DNA from: Candidatus Aristotella avistercoris
Lineage (GTDB): Bacteria > Bacillota > Clostridia > Oscillospirales > Ruminococcaceae
Direction of reading: 5' to 3'
Assembly: GCA_904397835.1 (NCBI GenBank)
Contig: CAJFOV010000007.1
Location: forward strand, 1-64,000
DNA length: 64,000 nt
This document shows, one piece after another, positions 35,805 to 42,957 of the stretch (its first letter is position 1; each line of letters starts with the position of its first letter). A program made the translations under genes and the position numbers. Below the pieces are notes generated by a model. That model made no database searches, was not told the DNA's origin, and saw only the letters and a list, made by a program, of their open reading frames with translations.

Positions 35805-36374
35805 TTACCCCTGTTGTGCCGGGCGGGATACCGGGGAGGCCTTGCGGAAGGGGACCAGCCCGGTGCGGTTGAGGGCGACCATAAAGGCCGGAATAAACAC
35901 CAGCTGCAGCACAATGCCCGGGATGGCCGTCAGGAAGGCCCCCGAGAGGAACATGCTCCAGGTGAAACCGCTCTCCCCCAGGCCCAGGAGCAGCACCTCC
36001 ACCACGCCCCACACGACCCGGCCAGCCAACATGGCGGCAATCAGGCAGCGATAGAGGGCAATGACGCACTGCCAACGGGACCGCTCATAGAGCAGGCCCA
36101 CCACCAGGCCGTAGGTCATGAGTTCAAAGGCCATGGCAATCCCGGTGGGGAAGATGGGCGGCATGCCAAACAGGAGGTAGCGCAGCAGGGGCAGAATAAA
36201 TCCCACCAGGCCGCCATACTTCCAGCCGCAGATCAATCCGCAGAGGATAACCGGGATGTGCATGGGCAGCAGCATGCTGCCAATCTGGGGAATCTGGCCG
36301 GTAAAAAAGGGCAGAACCAATCCTGCGGCCAAAAACAGCGCCGCCAGAACCAGCTTTTTGACATTGTCTTTCAA
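35805..36374 (-). CDS. ECF transporter S component
   Basis: Substrate-binding membrane subunit of an energy-coupling-factor importer for a vitamin-like compound; the A/A'/T module is not in the window. The 189 residues form about six helices and carry the subfamily sequence LLPMHIPVILCGLICGWKYGG, PLLRYLLFGMPP and AMAFELMTYGLVVGLLY. This subgroup has no firmly assigned substrate. The start is TTG 36374, seven bases after a perfect AGGAGG; the ATG seven codons upstream lies inside that ribosome site. Confidence 0.85.
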   Translation of the reverse strand: MKDNVKKLVLAALFLAAGLVLPFFTGQIPQIGSMLLPMHIPVILCGLICGWKYGGLVGFILPLLRYLLFGMPPIFPTGIAMAFELMTYGLVVGLLYERSRWQCVIALYRCLIAAMLAGRVVWGVVEVLLLGLGESGFTWSMFLSGAFLTAIPGIVLQLVFIPAFMVALNRTGLVPFRKASPVSRPAQQG

Positions 36375-36434
36375 GTGATTTCCTCCTCTTCTCATGTGGG
36401 GTTCTAACCATAGGCAGGTTTGCCCTACCTTGGT

Positions 36435-37568
36435 CTAAGAACGCAGCTTTTCGGCAAAATCCGCCATGGCCTCAGAAATTTTGATCTCCTGGGGACATAC
36501 GGCTTCACAGCTGCGGCAGCCGATGCAGGCATCCGGACGCTTTTCTGGATCCATGGTGGAAACGACCATGGGCGCCAAATAGCCGCCCTTGCTGAAGCAG
36601 TACTCATTGTACAAGGACAGCAGCCTTGGAATATCCAGGCCCTGGGGACAGTGGCTCACACAGTAGTGGCAGGCGGTGCAGGGCAGGGACGTCTGGCCGA
36701 CCATGCTGTCCGCCAGGGAGAGGAGCGCCCCCATCTCCTGCTCCTTCAAGGGCTGTTCCGTCTGGAAGATCTGTACATTCTCTTTGAGCTGCTCCAAGTT
36801 GGACATGCCTGAGAGGGTCACAACCACTTCCGGGATGGTCTGCAGAAAGCGGAAGGCCCACTCCGCCGCTGTGGCCTGGGGACGCAGCTTTTGCAGGGTC
36901 GCCTGCTCCGCCTCGGTCAGGCGGGTCAACCGGCCGCCCCGCAGGGGTTCCATCACCCAGACAGGGATGTTCCACGCCTTGAGAAGCTCCAATTTTGCCT
37001 TGGCGTCCTGAAAGCTCCAATCCAGGTAGTTCAGCTGGATCTGGCAGAACTCCATGGATTTTCCATAGGCGTCCAAAAAGCGCTTCATCACTGCAACACT
37101 CCCGTGGGCAGAGAAGCCCAGGTGGCGGATCCGCCCGTTCTCCTTCTGCTTGAGGAGATAGGGCAAAATACCATATTTCTCATCCAGGTAGGCGTCGATG
37201 TTCTTTTCGCACACATTGTGGAAGAGGTAGAAGTCGAAGTACTCCACCCCGCACTTTTCTAGCTGTTTCTCAAAGATCTCCTCCACTTTGTCCATATTGG
37301 CAAGGTCATACCCTGGGAATTTGGTGGCCAGATAAAATTGCTCCCTGGGATGGCGTTTGAGGGCCCTGCCCATCACCAACTCCGACTGTCCCCCATGGTA
37401 TCCCCAGGCGGTATCATAGTAGTTGACGCCGTGCTCCATGGCGTAGTCCACCATCTCCTCCACGGCGCGCTCATCGATTCTGGCGTCATCCCCCGCCAAG
37501 GTTGGCAGGCGCATAGCACCCATACCAAGGGCGGAGAGACGCAGTCCCTGAAAATCATGAGTCACCAT
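36435..37568 (-). CDS. Aldo/keto reductase with C-terminal ferredoxin domain
   Basis: A 377-residue NAD(P)H-linked oxidoreductase. The N-terminal AKR barrel shows GMGAMRLP, the catalytic Asp/Tyr region NYYDTAWGYH, Lys in LATKFPG and His in YLFHNV. After residue about 290 come two [4Fe-4S] motifs, CTACHYCVSHCPQ and CIGCRSCEAVCPQ, typical of anaerobe AKRs that may pass electrons to or from ferredoxin. ATG 37568 (MVTHDF) is used; the frame upstream contains the promoter. Regulation by a MerR-type factor is read from the promoter. Confidence 0.88.
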   Translation of the reverse strand: MVTHDFQGLRLSALGMGAMRLPTLAGDDARIDERAVEEMVDYAMEHGVNYYDTAWGYHGGQSELVMGRALKRHPREQFYLATKFPGYDLANMDKVEEIFEKQLEKCGVEYFDFYLFHNVCEKNIDAYLDEKYGILPYLLKQKENGRIRHLGFSAHGSVAVMKRFLDAYGKSMEFCQIQLNYLDWSFQDAKAKLELLKAWNIPVWVMEPLRGGRLTRLTEAEQATLQKLRPQATAAEWAFRFLQTIPEVVVTLSGMSNLEQLKENVQIFQTEQPLKEQEMGALLSLADSMVGQTSLPCTACHYCVSHCPQGLDIPRLLSLYNEYCFSKGGYLAPMVVSTMDPEKRPDACIGCRSCEAVCPQEIKISEAMADFAEKLRS

Positions 37569-37617
37569 TCTTCTCACATCCCCTCTCTTTTGATGCCGGA
37601 CCATCCGGTCCTTCTTT

Positions 37618-37648
37618 ATTTTAATCCTTGAAGTACACTCGAAGTCAA
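37618..37648 (-). promoter_or_regulatory. MerR-type promoter of the aldo/keto reductase gene
   Basis: On the minus strand TTGACT (37648-37643), a 19-base spacer, then TAAAAT (37623-37618). The over-long spacer is the hallmark of MerR-activated promoters. The leader would be about 43 bases. Confidence 0.68.
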
Positions 37649-37649
37649 G
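37627..37649. promoter_or_regulatory. Putative MerR-family operator
   Basis: A 23-base imperfect dyad, CTTGAAGTAC at one end and the complement of CTTGACTTC at the other, fills the 19-base promoter spacer. No merR-type gene is adjacent, so the regulator must be elsewhere. Confidence 0.62.
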
Positions 37650-37752
37650 GGGCCCAGGCCCCCTTTTTCTTTCAAACATAGAGAAGGAAAGAAATTCTCC
37701 TTTTATCAACCCCCAGGGTACAAGCACATAGTTCCTCGCATCCAAGCGCCAG

Positions 37753-37788
37753 AAAAACGCCAGGGGAGGTCATAGACCTGCCCTGGCG
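37753..37788 (-). terminator. Terminator of the zinc-ribbon gene
   Basis: A stem with one small internal mismatch (37758-37770 with 37776-37788) is followed on the minus strand by TTTTTC. Confidence 0.75.
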
Positions 37789-37881
37789 ATGTATTACAGA
37801 AGGTTCCTGCCAAAGCTTCTGACAGCTCCAAATCTGCTTCCAAGGTTCTCCGTCTAAAATCTGCAGCACACCGTCCGTGCG

Positions 37882-38796
37882 CTATTCTACCGGACGCGCC
37901 ACACCACGAGAGATCTCCAAATATTGGCCATCGCTCACGGTGACATAGATTTTTTTGTCAAAGTTGTCGTTGGTGACAATATCATCAAATGTCCCTGAAG
38001 AACCGCTTAAGACAGCCATATAGGCATCATATTCCTCATCTGTAGGCAGAATCTCATACTCTCCGGCTGGAAGATCGTACCCTACCTTATAGATGCCTGC
38101 CGGATACTCATTGTTTTCCACCTGATAGGGACCCGCCAGATCCACCGGCGCCGCAACGCAGTCGTCCAGCTCCAAATACTGGCCTTCCTCCAAGGTCAAA
38201 TATCCCCTGGCGTCCACATACCCGCTAGCAAGATAGGAATCCGAATCTCCAGTGCTATCAGAGGTCAAGCGATAATAGGCATAGATGGTTTTGCCCTCCA
38301 GGACATACTCCCCGGCAGGGAGATCCCGGCCGACCTTGTACATGCCAGGGCCATACCAGCCCTCTTCCACCACATAGCTGCTGTCCATCCACGTCTCTTC
38401 GTAGTTATAATATGTATCATCATTATAGGAGACAACAACCCCCACAAAGCCCACCAAAACAGCAATTGCGATGATGAAAATAATGATCCCCACCAAACAA
38501 CCAGTCCGGCGTCTGGGTTTTGTGTGAGAGGGAACGCCAGCTGCCCCCCAATGGCCCCGTTGGCCATGCTGTTCAGCCGGTGGGACCTGGTATGAAGGCT
38601 TCCCCTGCTGTTCATAGGCCACCCTGGCCGCCGGATCTGTCAACACCCCGGTGCGCAGATCACAACTGCAGTTGGGACAGATCTCCTCATAGGTCTCCTG
38701 ATGGCAAAAGGGACAGATTTTGGGCGGGCGAATATAGCCGCAATATTCGCACTCGTTTTTCTTGCCCATCTCTGCACCGCACTGTGGACAAATCAT
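37882..38796 (-). CDS. Double zinc-ribbon membrane protein with repeated outer domains
   Basis: A 304-residue protein of unknown function. The first 50 residues hold two CxxC zinc-ribbon pairs (CPQCGAEM/CEYCG and CPFCH/CPNCSCD). A membrane helix follows at about 99-122. The outer part contains two related units, each with G-x-YKVG-x-DLPAGEY (GMYKVGRDLPAGEY and GIYKVGYDLPAGEY) and a later acidic GQYLEL or GQYLEI strand. Such units occur in Firmicute surface proteins. AAGGAG lies seven bases before the ATG. It appears to be a single-gene unit. Confidence 0.78.
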   Translation of the reverse strand: MICPQCGAEMGKKNECEYCGYIRPPKICPFCHQETYEEICPNCSCDLRTGVLTDPAARVAYEQQGKPSYQVPPAEQHGQRGHWGAAGVPSHTKPRRRTGCLVGIIIFIIAIAVLVGFVGVVVSYNDDTYYNYEETWMDSSYVVEEGWYGPGMYKVGRDLPAGEYVLEGKTIYAYYRLTSDSTGDSDSYLASGYVDARGYLTLEEGQYLELDDCVAAPVDLAGPYQVENNEYPAGIYKVGYDLPAGEYEILPTDEEYDAYMAVLSGSSGTFDDIVTNDNFDKKIYVTVSDGQYLEISRGVARPVE

Positions 38797-38844
38797 GCAA
38801 CCACTCCTTCATTGACACCTCAATCAATCCGGCATTTTAGCCGC

Positions 38845-39246
38845 TCAAAAGCTAGCGGTACCATTTTTGCCGGCCTGTTCCAACGGTTCCGCCTGGATCT
38901 TTTGAAATTCCAACTGATAGCCGTTGGGGTCTTCAAAAAAGAAGGAGTAGACCGGGAAGCCCCCCTGTTTTTGGGGTGGGCCCTTGATCCGATCAGGGAT
39001 CCTGGCCATAAGCCGCTCATACTCCCGATCCACCTCCGCCTGGCTGGAACAGTTGAAGGAGATGCATGCGCCTGTCCCATTGGGCCGCCCATCCCCATAG
39101 GCCACAAAGCCCAGGTAGCCATGGCCGCTGTCCAGGAGGATACAGTTGCCAAAATCCCGGTAGAGCCGCATGCCTACCACCTGCAGATAGAACGCACGGG
39201 TTTTTTCAAGGTCGTCACAGGGAAAAAAGACAACGCTGGATTCCAT
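38845..39246 (-). CDS. VOC/glyoxalase-like protein
   Basis: A 133-residue vicinal-oxygen-chelate protein. It has the paired beta-alpha-beta modules of the glyoxalase/bleomycin-resistance fold: FFPCDDLEKTRAFYLQVVGM in the first and YSFFFEDPNGYQLEFQKI in the second, with the terminal Glu metal ligand. The reaction is unknown. AGGAGG precedes the ATG at 39246. The zinc-ribbon gene begins 48 bases downstream on the same strand. Confidence 0.82.
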   Translation of the reverse strand: MESSVVFFPCDDLEKTRAFYLQVVGMRLYRDFGNCILLDSGHGYLGFVAYGDGRPNGTGACISFNCSSQAEVDREYERLMARIPDRIKGPPQKQGGFPVYSFFFEDPNGYQLEFQKIQAEPLEQAGKNGTASF

Positions 39247-39493
39247 GGGTCACCCTCCTTCTGTTGATTCCACTGCCTTTGGCAGAGGAACACTTTGAAT
39301 CTATTATACTATATAGATTCTCTGGAGAAAAGGGGCCCACTGTGGATATTTTTTGCAAGTTTGCTGCGATGTTGCTCCTCGAGCGACCGGCAAGTTCCCC
39401 TGCATCCGCCAGATCTGCATGACTTTAACAGGGGGCAGAACATATCATGGAGCGCAATCGAAACGTTTGTTCTCTACTGAAGGATCCGCGTCC

Positions 39494-39736
39494 CTATGCC
39501 ACCCGCTTGCCACCTTTGAGGACACGCAGATGGGGACGGTCCGCCTGCACAGGGCGTCTGGCGCACCGGCGCGCGCCACCATATCCCAACAACAGCAGCG
39601 CAAGGCCAAAGAGAGACTGGACTGTGGCCTGCAGGATGGACATGTTGTGGATGGTCTCCGCCCCGGCAGTACCCAACAGCAGGAAAAAGCCCAAAACGCC
39701 AATGGCAACAAACATCAATCTCAGATACCGTCTCAT
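39494..39736 (-). CDS. Small hypothetical membrane protein
   Basis: An 80-residue protein with two predicted membrane helices (about 7-25 and 38-53) and a basic C-terminus ending VLKGGKRVA. No family recognised. AAAGGCGG lies seven bases before the ATG at 39736. The gene is plausible, but the evidence is limited to its reading frame, ribosome site and hydrophobic pattern. Confidence 0.5.
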   Translation of the reverse strand: MRRYLRLMFVAIGVLGFFLLLGTAGAETIHNMSILQATVQSLFGLALLLLGYGGARRCARRPVQADRPHLRVLKGGKRVA

Positions 39737-39919
39737 GTTACAACCGCCTTTCCGCATCAAGAACATACATTCTTCTTGTCCTCATTATAGCAGAATGTTT
39801 GTTCTTTGGGAAGAGGTTTTTAAAACATTTGTTCGATTTTTTGTTTTCAAATTCTTTTTGTTACAAAACGACCAAATATTACAAGCAACTTTTTACGGTC
39901 AGAAACCACGATCTTCCCC

Positions 39920-39948
39920 TTGACTTTTTGGTCTACAAGAATTAGACT
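39920..39948 (+). promoter_or_regulatory. Promoter of the blaI-blaR1-like operon
   Basis: TTGACT (39920-39925), 17 bases, TAGACT (39943-39948). Dyad 1 fills the spacer and -10 box. Confidence 0.72.
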
Positions 39949-39951
39949 AAA
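39927..39951. promoter_or_regulatory. BlaI-type operator, dyad 1
   Basis: TTTGGTCTA (39927-39935), seven bases, TAGACTAAA (39943-39951); eight of nine arm positions pair. It overlaps the -10 box, fitting repression. Confidence 0.65.
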
Positions 39952-39958
39952 GCCATCA

Positions 39959-39977
39959 GGTTTACAAAAGTTAAACC
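39959..39977. promoter_or_regulatory. BlaI-type operator, dyad 2
   Basis: GGTTTA (39959-39964), seven bases, TAAACC (39972-39977), a perfect inverted repeat. Its centre is 29 bp from that of dyad 1, nearly three helical turns. Confidence 0.6.
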
Positions 39978-39992
39978 AAAAGGGGTGGTCTT

Positions 39993-40352
39993 ATGAGTGT
40001 CTATCAACTGGGGAAAATGGAGATTCGTTTTGCGGAACTGATTTGGGAACACGCCCCCATTCCCTCCGGGGCCTTGGTCAAACTCTGTCAAGAGGAACTG
40101 GAGTGGAAAAAATCCACCACCTACACCATGTTGCGCCGGCTTTGCCAGAAGGGCCTTTTTGAAAACCGGGATGGCACCGTCATTGTGCGTATATCACCGG
40201 AGGAGTTCCGCGCTCGGCAGAGCAAGCAGTTTGTGGAGGAGACCTTTGACGGTTCCCTGCCGCGTTTTTTGGCGGCCTTCGCCAGCCAAAAGAAGCTTTC
40301 TCAGGAGGAGATTCAAGAACTGCAACAATGGATTGACCAGATGGATGAGTGA
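39993..40352 (+). CDS. BlaI/MecI/CopY-family transcriptional repressor
   Basis: A 119-residue winged-helix repressor of the penicillinase-repressor family. The DNA-binding half shows the family helix-turn-helix with KKSTTYTMLRRLCQKGLFENRDG, and the C-terminal helices form the dimer interface. Family repressors are cleaved after signalling by a BlaR1 protein, and the matching blaR1-like gene starts 13 bases after this stop. AAGGGGTGG precedes the ATG. Autoregulation through the two upstream dyads is inferred. Confidence 0.88.
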   Translation: MSVYQLGKMEIRFAELIWEHAPIPSGALVKLCQEELEWKKSTTYTMLRRLCQKGLFENRDGTVIVRISPEEFRARQSKQFVEETFDGSLPRFLAAFASQKKLSQEEIQELQQWIDQMDE

Positions 40353-40365
40353 GAGGTGAACCCCA

Positions 40366-41805
40366 ATGGAGGCATGTTTCCTCGGCGTTCTCAGCAAAAG
40401 TTGGACTGGCAGCCTGGTGATTCTGATTGTCCTACTGGCAAGACTTCTCCTAAAAAAGCTTCCCAAGGGCTTTTCCTACCTGTTGTGGAGCGCTGTCCTT
40501 GTGCAGCTGTTGTGCCCCTTTTCCTTTCAAAATCCGTTGAGCTTGCTCCCTGCCCGGTATCAAACCCTTCCTTCGCAGCAGGGTATTCCCTCCCTACAGA
40601 CGGGGATTGGCAACATCTTTTCCGCGGCCTCGACCGTTGATTTGGGTTCTTCCCAACACTCATGGCTGTGGTGGCTGTCTATTCTCTGGTGTGCTGGCAT
40701 GATCTTTTTCTTGCTTCTAAATTTTGTCCACCTGCTACTCCTCCGCCAGAAACTGCGTGGCTCCATCCGAATGGAGGGCCGGGTCTACCTTAGCGATGGA
40801 ATTTCTACTGCGTTTGTCCTGGGTGTGTTCCGGCTCAAAATTTACATTCCATCGGATCTTTCACCAGAGGATCTGCCCTATGTGGTTCTTCACGAACAGA
40901 CTCATATCAAACATGGGGATCCCTATATCAAATTGATGGCCTTTGCCGCCCTGACAATTCATTGGTTCAACCCTCTGGCATGGGTGGCGTTCTCCCTCGC
41001 CTGCAAGGATATGGAGATGGCCTGTGATGAGAGTGCCCTGCAAAATGCAAATTCAAAGGACCGGCGCGGCTATGTGCAGGCCCTTTTGAACCAGCTCTCA
41101 GGCCAGCGGATTGTCACCCTGTTCCCCACCGCCTTTGGCAGAACAAACGCCAAGGAGCGCATCAAAAATATTATGTCCTTCCGTCCCCTCTCCGCCGGAG
41201 TCAGGGCTTTTGCCTGCATTGCCCTGATGGTTCTGTGGATCGGTCTATTGGGACAGCCTCTGGCGGCCAGTGAGGACTTTTTGCAGTTCCCGGCCTATTC
41301 AGATGGTAAGACGGACTACAACGCTATGATCTATGAGGTGGATCCCTTTCGGCTGTATCTCCGCCTGCCAGACAACTGGCAGGTTCATCTGCCCCCAGAG
41401 GAGGAACGGGCCAACGCCCTGCTGTTTACCCCGCTCTACTTTTACGAGGGGGACAAGCTCATGGCCGTCTGCGGATACAATACCTTTGAGGCCATTGATC
41501 CCGCTCTGCTCCCCAGCGAGGAGTATTATAAGGCCGTCTACAGTGCCCTACGCTTGGGTAGCCTCTACCGATGGGACAACTATGAGCCCATTTCGTCCTC
41601 TGCACAGGGGGAAACCGCCCTGGCCGATGTATTTGTGGTGGATACCAGCAGCGGCACAAGTGCCGCCGCCTCCCCGGTGATGCAGGTGCCCGGCATCCTC
41701 TCCTATGACCGGCAGCTCCAGGTCTACATTGCCATCCAATTTTCCAATGAGGTTACAGAGGAGCAGGCGCAATCCATCGCTCAAAGCGTTCGTCTGGCGC
41801 CATAG
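40366..41805 (+). CDS. BlaR1-type M56 membrane peptidase without a penicillin-binding sensor
   Basis: A 479-residue membrane protein with the M56 layout: helices near residues 15-30, 36-50 and 100-127, the zinc-protease motif HEQTH (His176, Glu177, His180), and a further helix at about 285-303. The outer region, about 175 residues, lacks the SxxK and KTG motifs of the BlaR1 transpeptidase-like sensor, so it probably senses something other than a bound beta-lactam. AGGTG lies seven bases before the ATG. It is the second gene of the operon. Confidence 0.83.
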   Translation: MEACFLGVLSKSWTGSLVILIVLLARLLLKKLPKGFSYLLWSAVLVQLLCPFSFQNPLSLLPARYQTLPSQQGIPSLQTGIGNIFSAASTVDLGSSQHSWLWWLSILWCAGMIFFLLLNFVHLLLLRQKLRGSIRMEGRVYLSDGISTAFVLGVFRLKIYIPSDLSPEDLPYVVLHEQTHIKHGDPYIKLMAFAALTIHWFNPLAWVAFSLACKDMEMACDESALQNANSKDRRGYVQALLNQLSGQRIVTLFPTAFGRTNAKERIKNIMSFRPLSAGVRAFACIALMVLWIGLLGQPLAASEDFLQFPAYSDGKTDYNAMIYEVDPFRLYLRLPDNWQVHLPPEEERANALLFTPLYFYEGDKLMAVCGYNTFEAIDPALLPSEEYYKAVYSALRLGSLYRWDNYEPISSSAQGETALADVFVVDTSSGTSAAASPVMQVPGILSYDRQLQVYIAIQFSNEVTEEQAQSIAQSVRLAP

Positions 41806-41872
41806 GCAGGGGGCCCTGCTGCCCGTGCTTCGGCCAGACTCCCACGATTTTTTTCATATTGGGGGACTCAAA

Positions 41873-42796
41873 ATGAAAAAAAGATGGCTTCATTCGCCTT
41901 GTTTCTCGCACAGTGCCGCAGAGGTAGGGCTGTTCTGTATGTTGATCTTTCTCCTGATGATACTTCGGTACGGGATCCGCTTCCCCCAAGGCTACCCTGT
42001 TTTGCAGCCTGCCGCCACCTCACAGGGCCCTTCAACCGGGTTTCATCCCTTTCAACTGCTGATGGGCCGGCCCATTGCAATCATACAGAAGGACAATTGT
42101 TCCACCGCAGCTGGAGGACTTGGGAGCGGGGCCCCCTATCCCGATATGGTGGGGCCAGGTTTCTCTCCAATGGAAGCGGACCAGGTGCAGGGGACCCTCT
42201 ACCTCACCTTTGACGACGGCCCCTCCGAAAACACCGATGCCATCCTGGATATTTTGGATCAATACGGCATCAAAGCCACCTTCTTTGTGGTGCCCAACAG
42301 GAGCCAGGCCTGCATGGAACGGCTTCAAAAGATCCACGCGCGAGGCCACACCATTGGAGTGCACTCCTTCAGCCACGACTACACCGCCATCTATTCCGAT
42401 GTGTCTGCCTTTTTGGAGGACTTTGCCCAGGCCTACCAGCTCATCCTACAGGCCACTGGGGAGCCGCCGGAACTGTTCCGTTTCCCTGGCGGCAGCAAAA
42501 ATGCCTACAACCGGGATACCAGGCAGGCAATCATGGATGAGATGACACAACGGGGCTTCGTTTATTTTGACTGGAATGTCAGCGCCCAGGATGCCCAGAA
42601 CGGGATCACCTGGGAACAGGTCTACCAGAACGTGATGGATTCCCTGGGACAGAAGCAGTTTGGGGTGGTGCTTCTGCACGACTCCTATGGCCGCCAGACA
42701 ACGGTTCAGGCCCTGCCCCGTCTCATTGAAACGCTGTTGGCCAGGGGATACCGGTTTGACCGTTTGAGCAGCCAGGTTCCTCCCGTGCATTTTTAG
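41873..42796 (+). CDS. Polysaccharide deacetylase (NodB domain), membrane-anchored
   Basis: A 307-residue carbohydrate esterase family 4 protein with an N-terminal membrane anchor (about 18-32). The outer NodB domain has all the motifs: TFDDGP (Asp114, Asp115), HSFSH (His164, His168), RFPGGSKN, and a final LLHDSYG. PdaA-type enzymes deacetylate peptidoglycan and help beta-lactam or lysozyme resistance. It begins 67 bases after the blaR1-like gene and is probably in the same transcript, ending at 42912-42947. An upstream frame is overlap only. Confidence 0.87.
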   Translation: MKKRWLHSPCFSHSAAEVGLFCMLIFLLMILRYGIRFPQGYPVLQPAATSQGPSTGFHPFQLLMGRPIAIIQKDNCSTAAGGLGSGAPYPDMVGPGFSPMEADQVQGTLYLTFDDGPSENTDAILDILDQYGIKATFFVVPNRSQACMERLQKIHARGHTIGVHSFSHDYTAIYSDVSAFLEDFAQAYQLILQATGEPPELFRFPGGSKNAYNRDTRQAIMDEMTQRGFVYFDWNVSAQDAQNGITWEQVYQNVMDSLGQKQFGVVLLHDSYGRQTTVQALPRLIETLLARGYRFDRLSSQVPPVHF

Positions 42797-42911
42797 CTCA
42801 AGTACAGAGAAAACGTTCCGAGCGCCAGCCCATCCCCTTCGTTCCGGAGACGCCCCTTCCCAGATTCATCTGTGAGTTTGCACCTGGAGACAGGTGCCTT
42901 GGAAAAAGAAA

Positions 42912-42947
42912 AAGTCCCGCCTCAACTGTTGGGGCGGGACTTCTTTT
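42912..42947. terminator. Bidirectional terminator between the deacetylase and nifJ
   Basis: A 10-bp stem (42912-42921 with 42933-42942) whose loop can pair further is flanked by a T-run on the plus side (TTCTTTT) and by TTTTTTCTTTTT on the minus side. Confidence 0.88.
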
Positions 42948-42957
42948 ATCGGAACAA

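Larger units (their letters stand above)
37569..37881. other. Gap with MerR-type promoter and upstream terminator
   Basis: A 313-base gap. It holds the AKR promoter and dyad (37618-37649), the terminator of the zinc-ribbon gene (37753-37788), and no convincing ORF. Confidence 0.6.
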
